Part shown: positions 1 through 7,755 of the stretch, piece by piece
Position numbering within the stretch: position 1 is the stretch's first letter
Layout: each line of letters opens with the position of its first letter
From: Pseudomonas brassicacearum
GTDB lineage: Bacteria > Pseudomonadota > Gammaproteobacteria > Pseudomonadales > Pseudomonadaceae
Assembly (NCBI RefSeq): GCF_003732265.1
Contig: NZ_MOBK01000008.1
Location: 62,001 to 126,000 of the forward strand
DNA length: 64,000 nt
Reading direction: 5' to 3'
The notes under the pieces: generated by a model
What the model was told of the DNA's origin: nothing
The model's database searches: none
Seen by the model: the letters and a program-made list of their open reading frames with translations, nothing else
Program-made: the position numbers and the translations under genes

Positions 1-2445
1 TACGCGCTCAGCGGTCCGAGGGCGTTCAACTACATGAAAATGGCCTTGGGCATGGTGCCCTTTGTCGGCGCGGGCATTGCTCTCTACGATGCCTGGCACA
101 GCGCCAACCAAGCCGTCGCGGCCCTGTTGCGTGGTGAGGCAGGCGACGGCCTGACGGAGATTGAATCGGCGGTGCTGTCACTGATCGATGCCGCCATGGA
201 CCTACTTCCTGGCGCGTCCGCAGGATCCCGGTCAGCCAAGGGCGCACGTTCACTGACCCGGCTTCGTCAACTCAACGCATTGGGCAAAAGCGCGGGGGCG
301 CTGCAAGGGAAGTCAAGGCGCCAGGCGCGGCATGGCTTCAATCGCTTCGCCGGTTACGATTACCAAAAGCCGATCTCTCTTGCCGGCTTGCAACCGGCCA
401 CCCACGGGATCTACCGCAACATTTACCGGCACGCAGACGGCGACTTTATCGTGCGCCAGGGGCGCATCTTCCAGGTTGAACGCAGTACGGATTCACGTAA
501 CTGGCGACTGACCGGCACTCATCAAAAAACCTATAAACAACCCATCGGCCTTGATGAGGCGGGCCGTTGGGACACTTACTTCGGTGTCTACGGAGTGACC
601 TTTGAGGGTGGCGGACTGGGCGGCGGTGGGGTGCTCGGGCACCTGGCGGACGGGCTGGACCCGCTCTGGCCGGCGGCCATTCGCGCACGCCTGCCACGCT
701 GGTGGGCCGATCATGCCTTTCGCCGCCATCACCAATTGACCGAAGCCGCCGATGACTTCGCCCCGAAACTCGACACCCAAGTCCCGCGGACCAATGCCCT
801 GATCGAAGAGTACAACGCCAGTACCGAAGCTCATCGCCCGACGCTGATGCCCGCGATAGAAGCCGCGTGTATCGGCGACATCGAACTGGCCGGCAGGCGC
901 TACCAGACGCTGGTTGAACTTTCGCCCCTCACTCACGGCAACAAAAAACGCGTGCTGCGGGACATGCAGAGCCATGACGCCTTGTTGATCGCTGACCGGT
1001 ACAAACAACGGGTGTACTTTGCCAACCGTCGGACAAACCCGCTGATCGACAGCATCGACGCGCTTGTCGAGCACCTTGATGAACTGCCGGACGACGCGCT
1101 CAGTGAGCGTTTCCAGATGCTGCGAGACATCCGCAAGTTACGTGTGGATTTTGTACGCGAGCTGGATCAAGTCGATGCAGGTATGCGCAATCTCAACCTG
1201 TGGTACGAACGCATAACGGTCAGCAGCCACAAGGCACAACTGACCGGCGAAGTCATGATGTTGAACAAGCGGCTCAGCGAGACCAACCTGCTCTACTTGA
1301 GAACCGGCCACCTGCTGGAAATCGTCAAACGCTTTGACACCACCCCGGATATCTCCTGGTTCTATCTGCAAGGACAGGCGGAGAATCTGCGGGCCAAAGT
1401 CGATCGCGCGTTGTTCACCCAATACAGCCTGCCGGAAGTCACCGCCACCAGAGCCCAGCGCAACCAGATATTGCAGGAGTGCCTGGATCTGTATGGGCAG
1501 TTTCGCCGCGACATGAATGCCTGGACCGCGAGCTATCCGCAGCACTTCCATCTGGACGCCGTCGCCCCACTGCTGGAGGGTATCGAGAAAATGGCCGAAC
1601 GAGCGCGCAGGGCCATCGATCAGCCGGCCCCTCCTTCCCCCGGCGGGCAACGCAGTAAAAAAGTTTTCACCACCGAAGATGATCATTTGCTGATCGGGGT
1701 GGAGCATTGGGAGTCGACTACCCAGACGCACCGATACACGGTGACAGGTCGGGGCGGATACGAGGAAATCTGGGAACTGGGCGCCAACGGCAAGTCTCGC
1801 CTGCTGAACCCGCAGACACAGACGTCTGGAGCGCCACAAAGAAACCTTCAGGCCTTGGTCGAAGATGCCAATAACCGTCTGCGATCCCAGGAAACCTACA
1901 AGGCCAGGGTTCAAGCCTATGCGGCTCAGGACATGCTTGGGGTCGATCTGGAGCACGTGATGGTCAGCGAGGCCAGCGAGCTGAACCGTCGCGCCCTCAC
2001 TATCGAAGAACTTGCCCCGCACAATCCCCTCATTGAGCAACTGCGCGACAAGGCCACTGAACTCACGGCTACCGGGCGTCAAATGCGTACCCTCCAGTCG
2101 ATACGAACGCAAAAACCTACCGATGGCATGCTCGACGACCTGGTCAGCCAAAACGCGGTGCAGATCCGTAAAACGGCGCCGATGAAAAATCTCGGCAAAC
2201 GCCCTGGCGGACGGATCGATTACCTGCAGGAGTACCAAGTGTGGGACCTGACGGCCACGCCGCCCAAGGTGCTGTGGTACGCCCACTTCCACTACGGCAA
2301 GCCCGCACCGGCATTCGCCGAATTCGAGAAAGCCCACTTGAAACTGCCCGAGCACCGGTATCTGACCCACGCCGACAACGCGGCCCTTCCCTACGCCGAT
2401 ATCGGCAAAAGATCAGTCGCGCTAAAGCACTTCGAGCCGCTGTAG
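1..2445 (+). CDS. Giant DUF6543/dermonecrotic-type toxin, C-terminal part (5' end outside window)
   Basis: The reading frame is open from base 1, so the 5' end lies outside the window; the first in-frame ATG is only at 34. The visible 814 residues begin with a hydrophobic helical stretch (about residues 12-75 of the visible part, rich in Gly and Ala). This resembles the membrane-active region in the middle of the large DUF6543 (dermonecrotic toxin domain) proteins of Pseudomonas. A long, mostly helical, charged region follows, with no enzyme motif I recognise, and the protein ends at a TAG just before a strong hairpin terminator. Two other proteins of the same broad family are in this window (32362 and 59591). 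The family is presumed to act on eukaryotic or competing cells, but nothing visible here shows the activity. The family call is fairly sure; the function is not. Confidence 0.7.
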   Translation, partial: YALSGPRAFNYMKMALGMVPFVGAGIALYDAWHSANQAVAALLRGEAGDGLTEIESAVLSLIDAAMDLLPGASAGSRSAKGARSLTRLRQLNALGKSAGALQGKSRRQARHGFNRFAGYDYQKPISLAGLQPATHGIYRNIYRHADGDFIVRQGRIFQVERSTDSRNWRLTGTHQKTYKQPIGLDEAGRWDTYFGVYGVTFEGGGLGGGGVLGHLADGLDPLWPAAIRARLPRWWADHAFRRHHQLTEAADDFAPKLDTQVPRTNALIEEYNASTEAHRPTLMPAIEAACIGDIELAGRRYQTLVELSPLTHGNKKRVLRDMQSHDALLIADRYKQRVYFANRRTNPLIDSIDALVEHLDELPDDALSERFQMLRDIRKLRVDFVRELDQVDAGMRNLNLWYERITVSSHKAQLTGEVMMLNKRLSETNLLYLRTGHLLEIVKRFDTTPDISWFYLQGQAENLRAKVDRALFTQYSLPEVTATRAQRNQILQECLDLYGQFRRDMNAWTASYPQHFHLDAVAPLLEGIEKMAERARRAIDQPAPPSPGGQRSKKVFTTEDDHLLIGVEHWESTTQTHRYTVTGRGGYEEIWELGANGKSRLLNPQTQTSGAPQRNLQALVEDANNRLRSQETYKARVQAYAAQDMLGVDLEHVMVSEASELNRRALTIEELAPHNPLIEQLRDKATELTATGRQMRTLQSIRTQKPTDGMLDDLVSQNAVQIRKTAPMKNLGKRPGGRIDYLQEYQVWDLTATPPKVLWYAHFHYGKPAPAFAEFEKAHLKLPEHRYLTHADNAALPYADIGKRSVALKHFEPL

Positions 2446-2449
2446 AGCG

Positions 2450-2492
2450 CAAAACGGGAGCGGTTTGGCCGCTCCCGTTTTGGGCTTTTTTT
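2450..2492. terminator. Rho-independent terminator between toxin gene and metE
   Basis: A perfect 14-bp stem (2450-2463 with 2469-2482, five-base loop) is followed by GGC and seven T residues on the plus strand. The T run overlaps the metE stop codon. The AAAA in the left arm gives a weaker T run on the minus strand, so it may serve both convergent genes. Confidence 0.85.
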
Positions 2493-4815
2493 AGGCCAAC
2501 TGGCTGCGCAGTTGTCGCGCCGCCGCCACCATATTGACCAACGCCGCCTCTGTCTCCGGCCACGCCCGGGTTTTCAATCCACAATCGGGGTTCACCCACA
2601 GGCGCTCGGCCGGAATCCGCTTTACGGCTTTGCTCATCAACTTGACCATTTCCGCGGTGTCCGGTACCCGTGGCGAGTGGATGTCGTAGACGCCCGGGCC
2701 GATGTCGTTCGGGTAGTCAAAGGCTTCGAACGCTTCCAGCAACTCCATGTCCGAACGCGAGGTTTCGAGGGTGATCACGTCGGCATCCATGTCTGCGATG
2801 GCCTTGATCACGTCGTTGAATTCGCTGTAGCACATGTGGGTGTGGATCTGGGTTTCATCCCGTACACCGCTGGCACTCAAGCGGAAGGCGTGTACCGCCC
2901 AATCTAGGTATTCCTGCCACTGCGCCTGGCGCAACGGCAAGCCTTCGCGGAACGCTGCTTCATCGATCTGGACGATTTTGATGCCGGCGTTTTCCAGGTC
3001 CACCACTTCGTCACGCAGGGCCAGCGCCAACTGCTGCGCCTGGATTTTGCGCGACACGTCTTCACGGGGAAACGACCACATCAGCATGGTCACGGGACCG
3101 GTGAGCATGCCTTTCATGACCTTGTCGGTCAGGCCCTGTGCATAAGTGATCCAGACGACGGTCATGGCCTTCGGGCGGCTGAGGTCGCCGTAGATGATCG
3201 CCGGTTTCACACAGCGCGAGCCGTAGCTCTGCACCCAGCCGAAACGGGTGAACAGGTAGCCGTCGAGTTGCTCGGCGAAGTATTCGACCATGTCGTTGCG
3301 TTCGGCTTCACCGTGCACCAGCACGTCCAGCCCAAGGCGTTCCTGTATTTCAACGGCATGGCGGATTTCGCTGTGCATGGCGTCGGTGTAATCGTTGGCC
3401 GACAGCTTGCCTTGCTTGAACGCCTGACGCGCCAGACGGATCGAACCGGTCTGTGGGAACGAACCGATGGTGGTGGTCGGGAATGCCGGTAATTTCAGGC
3501 GAGCGCGCTGCTGTTCGATGCGTTGGGCAAACGGCGAATGGCGTTGGCTGTCCGCTGCGCCGATGGCGTTGATGCGCGCCTGCACGGCGGCTTTATGGAT
3601 ACGCGGCGACTCGGCGCGACTGACCTGAATCGCTCGGCTTTCGGCCAGCGCGGCGCGTACGTTGGGCGATTGCGGATCGTTGAGGGCGTCGCGCAGCACG
3701 GCGATTTCGCCACACTTCTGCACGGCAAACGCCAGCCAGCTTTTCAGCTCCGGGTCGAGTTTGTCTTCGCGCTCCAGGTCCACCGGGCTGTGCAGCAGCG
3801 AGCAAGAACTGCTGACCCACAGGTTGTCGCCAAAACGTTCCTGGGCCGGTTGCAGTTGCGCCAACACTTGCTCCAGTTCACAGCGCCAGACGTTGCGACC
3901 GTTGACCAGCCCGACCGAGAGAATCTTGTAGGTCGGCAGACGATCGAGCACCTGGCCCAGTTGATCCGGCGCACGCACGGCGTCGATGTGCAGGCCTTGC
4001 ACCGGCAGGCCGACGGCCAGGCCAAGGTTGTCTTCCAGGCCGCTGAAGTAGGTCGCCACCAGTTTTTTCAGCGGCGAATACTGAAGGATGTGATAAGCGC
4101 GTTCGAACGCATTTTTCCACGCTTGCGGCAGGTCGAGGGTCAGGATCGGTTCGTCGATCTGCACCCATTCCACGCCTTGCGCGGCGAGGCGCCCGAGGAT
4201 TTCGTTGTACACCGGCAGCAGACGTTCCAGCAGGTCGAGTTTGTCGAAGTCGTTGCCACCGCCCTTGGATTTGCCCTTGCCCAGCCACAGGTAAGTCAAA
4301 GGGCCGATGATCACCGGTTTGACGTTGTGACCGAGGGCCTTGGCTTCGTCGACTTCATCGAACAGTTGCTCCCAACTCAGCTTGAATTGCTGGTCAGCGC
4401 TGAATTCCGGGACCAGGTAGTGGTAGTTGGTGTCGAACCACTTGGTCAGTTCCTGGGCGTATTGCGCGGTGCCGTGGTCGCCGTCGCAGCAGCTCGCGGT
4501 GGCGCCTCGGGCCATGGCGAACAGGGTGTCGAGGGTCGACTGGCCGCTGGCATCCCTGGCGCTGTCGAAACGCTCGGGGATCACGCCGAAGGTCAGGGAA
4601 TGGGTCAGCACCTGGTCGTACCAGGCGAAGTCGCCGACCGGCAACAGGTCGATGCCGGCGTCTTTCTGCAATTGCCAGTGGGTGGCGCGCAGTTGCCGAC
4701 CGACACGGTTCAGCGCGTCCTGATCGAGGTCGCCCTTCCAGTAGGATTCGAGGGCTTTTTTCAGTTCGCGGTCAGCGCCGATGCGTGGGAAACCGAGGGT
4801 GTGGGCCAGCGCCAT
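2491..4815 (-). CDS. metE: Cobalamin-independent methionine synthase MetE
   Basis: Transfers the methyl group from 5-methyltetrahydropteroyl-triglutamate to homocysteine to make methionine, without B12. The 774-residue length is right for the family. The N terminus (ALAHTLGFPRIGADRELK) and the C-terminal catalytic barrel are typical. Zinc ligands are visible as His and Cys in HTHMCYSEF, a Glu shortly after in DVITLETSRSDME, and Cys in VNPDCGLKTR. The ATG at 4815 is preceded by an AGGAG (4825-4829). The gene is divergent from metR across about 107 bp, the usual arrangement in which MetR with homocysteine activates metE. The leader is too short to hold a cobalamin riboswitch. Confidence 0.97.
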   Translation of the reverse strand: MALAHTLGFPRIGADRELKKALESYWKGDLDQDALNRVGRQLRATHWQLQKDAGIDLLPVGDFAWYDQVLTHSLTFGVIPERFDSARDASGQSTLDTLFAMARGATASCCDGDHGTAQYAQELTKWFDTNYHYLVPEFSADQQFKLSWEQLFDEVDEAKALGHNVKPVIIGPLTYLWLGKGKSKGGGNDFDKLDLLERLLPVYNEILGRLAAQGVEWVQIDEPILTLDLPQAWKNAFERAYHILQYSPLKKLVATYFSGLEDNLGLAVGLPVQGLHIDAVRAPDQLGQVLDRLPTYKILSVGLVNGRNVWRCELEQVLAQLQPAQERFGDNLWVSSSCSLLHSPVDLEREDKLDPELKSWLAFAVQKCGEIAVLRDALNDPQSPNVRAALAESRAIQVSRAESPRIHKAAVQARINAIGAADSQRHSPFAQRIEQQRARLKLPAFPTTTIGSFPQTGSIRLARQAFKQGKLSANDYTDAMHSEIRHAVEIQERLGLDVLVHGEAERNDMVEYFAEQLDGYLFTRFGWVQSYGSRCVKPAIIYGDLSRPKAMTVVWITYAQGLTDKVMKGMLTGPVTMLMWSFPREDVSRKIQAQQLALALRDEVVDLENAGIKIVQIDEAAFREGLPLRQAQWQEYLDWAVHAFRLSASGVRDETQIHTHMCYSEFNDVIKAIADMDADVITLETSRSDMELLEAFEAFDYPNDIGPGVYDIHSPRVPDTAEMVKLMSKAVKRIPAERLWVNPDCGLKTRAWPETEAALVNMVAAARQLRSQLA

Positions 4816-4866
4816 GGTGAATTGCTCCTGTAAAAGATGGCGCTATTGTCGACAGCCAAGCCAACA

Positions 4867-4879
4867 TGAGACAAACTCA
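4867..4879. promoter_or_regulatory. Candidate MetR operator in the metE-metR divergent region
   Basis: TGAG-N5-CTCA is a 13-bp inverted repeat that resembles the known MetR-type site TGAA-N5-TTCA. It lies about 52 bp upstream of the metE ATG and 44 bp upstream of the proposed metR start, where a shared activator/autorepressor site is expected. It is a similarity call from one site only. Confidence 0.45.
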
Positions 4880-4922
4880 ACCTTTTCGTGTTGATCACAA
4901 GTTTTCCTCATGGAGCCATCCG

Positions 4923-5840
4923 GTGCTTGAAATCCGCCACCTCAAGACCCTGCACGCCTTGCGCGAAGCCGACAGCCTGGTCGATGCCGCTGACCGTTTG
5001 CACCTGACGCAATCGGCCCTGTCCCACCAGTTCAAGGAACTGGAGGAGCGCATGGGCATGCCGCTGTTCGTGCGCAAGACCAAACCGGTGCGCTTCACCA
5101 GTGCCGGCCTGCGCCTGCTGCAACTGGCCGACGCCACCCTACCGCTGCTGCGTGGCGCCGAGCGTGACATCGCGCGATTGGCGGGCGGCACGGCCGGACG
5201 GCTGCACATGGCGATCGAGTGCCACAGCTGCTTCCAGTGGCTGATGCCGACCATCGACCAGTTCCGCGATGCGTGGCCGGAAGTCGAACTGGACCTGGCG
5301 TCGGGCTTCTCCTTTGCCCCGCTGCCGGCGCTGGCCCGTGGCGATCTGGACCTGGTGGTGACTTCCGATCCGCTGGACATCGCCGGGATCACCTACGTGC
5401 CGTTGTTCACCTATGAAGCCATGTTGGCGGTGGCCAACCAGCACCGTCTGGCGAACAAGGCGTATATCGTCCCCGAAGACTTGCTCACGGAAACCTTGAT
5501 CACTTATCCGGTGGAACGTGATCGACTGGACATCTTCACCCGTTTCCTCGAACCGGCCGACATCGAACCGGCACAGGTCCGCACTTCGGAACTGACGGTG
5601 ATGATGATGCAACTGGTGGCCAGCGGTCGCGGCGTGTGCGGCATGCCGCATTGGGCGCTGCATGAATACAGCTCACGGGGTTATGTGAAGGCCAAGCGGC
5701 TGGGCGAGAAGGGATTGTTTGCGACGTTGTACGCGGGGATCCGCGCGGACATGCTGGATGCGCCGTACATGCGTGATTTCTTGCTGACGGCGAAGGATAC
5801 GTCGTTCTCGACACTGGATGGTGTTAGCGCTGTTCGCTGA
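4923..5840 (+). CDS. metR: LysR-type regulator MetR
   Basis: Activator of methionine biosynthesis genes, especially metE, that uses homocysteine as co-inducer. It has an N-terminal winged HTH (LEIRHLKTLHALREADSL, then LHLTQSALSHQFKELEE) and a C-terminal LysR substrate-binding domain. I choose the GTG at 4923 because it places the conserved VLEIRHLKTL sequence at the N terminus, and a GGAG at 4912-4915 sits 7 nt upstream. The in-frame ATG at 4866 would add 19 non-conserved residues and overlap the putative operator. From the GTG the protein has 305 residues, normal for MetR. It is divergent from metE. Confidence 0.93.
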   Translation: MLEIRHLKTLHALREADSLVDAADRLHLTQSALSHQFKELEERMGMPLFVRKTKPVRFTSAGLRLLQLADATLPLLRGAERDIARLAGGTAGRLHMAIECHSCFQWLMPTIDQFRDAWPEVELDLASGFSFAPLPALARGDLDLVVTSDPLDIAGITYVPLFTYEAMLAVANQHRLANKAYIVPEDLLTETLITYPVERDRLDIFTRFLEPADIEPAQVRTSELTVMMMQLVASGRGVCGMPHWALHEYSSRGYVKAKRLGEKGLFATLYAGIRADMLDAPYMRDFLLTAKDTSFSTLDGVSAVR

Positions 5841-5866
5841 TCAATTTTTCTGACAGCCCCCATTTA

Positions 5867-6000
5867 CTGTGGCGAGGGGGCTTGCCCCCGTTCGGCTGCG
5901 CAGCAGTCGTAAATCTGGGGAATGCGGTTTACTTGAGGAAATCGGTGGATGGTTTTAGGGCTGCTTCGCAGCCCAACGGGGGCAAGCCCCCTCGCCACAG
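5867..6000. repeat. REPIN (inverted REP pair), GTGGCGAGGGGGCTTGC type
   Basis: The left arm (5867-5910) and right arm (about 5958-6000) are inverted copies that start CTGTGGCGAG and end CTCGCCACAG. Each carries an inner hairpin (GGCTGCGCAGCAGTC / GGGCTGCTTCGCAGCCC). It lies between the 3' ends of metR and the GNAT gene and may also stop transcription. The same subtype occurs at 28835, 44995 and 55412. Confidence 0.85.
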
Positions 6001-6006
6001 TAGCGT

Positions 6007-6522
6007 TTACACTTCAGGTTCCGCAGAGATCTCACGCCACATGTGGATCTTGTCGAAGTAGTCCTCGCCCACCCGCACCGCCAGCGGTTCCAGGCCGAAC
6101 TGGATGAAGCCGCAGCGCTGGTACAGGTTGAACGCCGCGTCATTACCGGCGGTGACGGTCAGCTGAATCACCTTCAGCGCCGGATGCTGCTGCGCCTCGG
6201 CCAACGCTGCCTGCACCAACTGATACCCCAACCCGCGCTGACGAACCGTGCCGGACACGTACATGCCAAACAGGGTCGCCTTGTGCCGGGCCTTTTCCCG
6301 AGGTTCGAAGGCGAGACCGACGATGCCAACCAACCTGCCCTCCTCGAATGCGCCGAACACCACATCCAGCTTGCTGGTCAACCGCCCCTCCCACCAGCTC
6401 AACGGCATGGCGGCACGTTCGCGCACACTCGACGTAAACGCCTGCGGATGCCGGTCATAGGCTTCGAGCATCAGTTCCCGGTAAGGCAGCGCATGACTGG
6501 CGTCCAGCCGCTCAATCCACAT
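6007..6522 (-). CDS. GNAT family N-acetyltransferase
   Basis: An acyltransferase expected to move an acetyl group from acetyl-CoA to an amine; the substrate is unknown. The GNAT fold shows in GRLVGIVGLAFEPREKARHKA, the acetyl-CoA loop in VRQRGLGYQLVQAAL (R/Q-x-x-G-x-G/A), and a late NLYQRCGFIQFG that is typical of the last strands. The 171-residue length is normal. The ATG at 6522 is preferred; a TTG at 6528 would add two residues. The start lies 2 nt after the LysE stop codon, so it is the last gene of a three-gene minus-strand operon (NUDIX, LysE, GNAT). Confidence 0.88.
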   Translation of the reverse strand: MWIERLDASHALPYRELMLEAYDRHPQAFTSSVRERAAMPLSWWEGRLTSKLDVVFGAFEEGRLVGIVGLAFEPREKARHKATLFGMYVSGTVRQRGLGYQLVQAALAEAQQHPALKVIQLTVTAGNDAAFNLYQRCGFIQFGLEPLAVRVGEDYFDKIHMWREISAEPEV

Positions 6523-6524
6523 GA

Positions 6525-7163
6525 TCAAGCCGTCCTGCGTTGCTCAAGCATCAGCCGCACCGCCAGCGCCGCCAACACAAAACCCATGACATAACGCTGC
6601 ACCGCCAGCCAGGTCGGGTTCCTGACGAACCACGAGGCGATGCCCGCCGCGAACAATGCGATCAGCAGGTTGACGCAGAAGCTGACGCTGATCTGGGTCA
6701 GGCCCAGAATGATGCTTTGGCTGAACACCGAGCCGTGTTCGGGGTTGATGAACTGCGGAAACACCGACAGGTAAAACACCGCAATCTTCGGGTTCAGCGC
6801 GCTGGTGAGAAAACCCATGGTGATCAGTTTGCGCGACGAGTCCGGCGGCAACTGCTGCGCTTCGAATGGCGACCGGGCACCGGGTTTGACCGCCTGCCAG
6901 GCCAGCCACAGCAAGTACAACGCCCCCGCCCATTTCAACACCTCATAGGCCATTGGCACCGCCAGGAACACCGCGGTCAAACCGGCCGCCGCAGCGAACA
7001 AATGCACGAAGAAGCCCGCGACCACGCCCAGCAAAGATGTCACGCCGGCCTTGCGCCCCTGACAGATCGAACGGGAGATCAGGTAGATCATGTTCGGCCC
7101 CGGCGTCAGCACCATCAGCAACGCGGCGGCGGCGAAAATCAGCAGGTCTTGAAGCGGGATCAT
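6525..7163 (-). CDS. LysE/RhtB family amino-acid exporter
   Basis: An inner-membrane translocator with about six hydrophobic helices and the family signature LTPGPNMIYLISRSICQGRKAG near the N terminus, followed by GVVAGFFVHL. Members export amino acids such as homoserine, threonine, lysine or leucine; which one cannot be read here. The ATG at 7163 is preceded by AAGGA at six nt. A TTG two codons earlier is less likely. It is 212 residues, a usual size. It lies 24 nt after the NUDIX stop and 2 nt before the GNAT start. Confidence 0.9.
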   Translation of the reverse strand: MIPLQDLLIFAAAALLMVLTPGPNMIYLISRSICQGRKAGVTSLLGVVAGFFVHLFAAAAGLTAVFLAVPMAYEVLKWAGALYLLWLAWQAVKPGARSPFEAQQLPPDSSRKLITMGFLTSALNPKIAVFYLSVFPQFINPEHGSVFSQSIILGLTQISVSFCVNLLIALFAAGIASWFVRNPTWLAVQRYVMGFVLAALAVRLMLEQRRTA

Positions 7164-7187
7164 GGGCAATCCTTCGTCCGGAAATGA

Positions 7188-7622
7188 TCAGGCAGGCTCA
7201 GTCAGCGATGCTCGATAAAACGGCAGGATCAGGTCCCGTGTCAAGGGTGCCAGCGTGACACCGCCGTCGGTGGCCGGGTCGATCCAGATCACTTCTTCGA
7301 TCTCGGCAGCCGGGGTGACGTCGACATCGATGGTCAGCAAAAACAGCTCGGCCTGTACGACAAAACCCGGCTCATTGGCCGCCGGTGCCGAGAATTGCCC
7401 AAGGTAGCTGACGTGCGCGGGGTCGATGATCAATCCCAGCTCTTCTTCCAGCTCGCGGGCCAGGGCGTGAACCGGTTGCTCATGGGCTTCGATCTTGCCG
7501 CCCGGTTGCATGAAGGCTTGGGTGCCGCGCTTGCGCACCAGCAATGTACGGCCGTCGGGGCCGATCAACAGGGCGGCGGCGATGCGGATGATGCGTGGCG
7601 AATCAGTAGATGGAAGGGTCAT
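7188..7622 (-). CDS. NUDIX hydrolase
   Basis: A pyrophosphohydrolase of nucleoside-diphosphate-linked compounds. The full Nudix box is present as GGKIEAHEQPVHALARELEE followed by ELGL (G-x5-E-x7-R-E-U-x-E-E-x-G-U). It is preceded by a VRKRGTQAFMQPGG strand typical of MutT-like proteins. At 144 residues it is a single-domain enzyme; the substrate is unknown. It is the first gene of the operon with lysE-like and GNAT genes. The ribosome binding site is weak. Confidence 0.9.
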   Translation of the reverse strand: MTLPSTDSPRIIRIAAALLIGPDGRTLLVRKRGTQAFMQPGGKIEAHEQPVHALARELEEELGLIIDPAHVSYLGQFSAPAANEPGFVVQAELFLLTIDVDVTPAAEIEEVIWIDPATDGGVTLAPLTRDLILPFYRASLTEPA

Positions 7623-7720
7623 GGATCAGCAATGGCCTTGAATGCAAAGGGGCCAAGGATCACATGAGTATCGGTGCGTCGTCACGCCGAAAAACCCGTT
7701 CAAAGCACCGCCCGCCCCTT

Positions 7721-7745
7721 GCAGGAGCGAGCTTGCTGGCGATGA
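7721..7745. repeat. Solitary REP relic
   Basis: GCAGGAGCGAGCTTGCTGGC resembles one REP arm (consensus GTGGGAGCGGGCTTGCTCGC) with several changes and no inverted partner. It lies in the 133-bp gap between the response regulator and the NUDIX gene. Confidence 0.6.
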
Positions 7746-7755
7746 ACCTGAGAAC

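Noticed and set aside
1138..2370. A 410-codon open frame on the minus strand inside the first toxin gene
   Set aside because: It is antisense to a protein-like frame that is open from base 1, shows no domain and no start context, and is explained by high GC.
4816..4922. Cobalamin riboswitch before metE
   Set aside because: The intergenic region is about 107 bp and contains no B12-box-like sequence or room for the fold.
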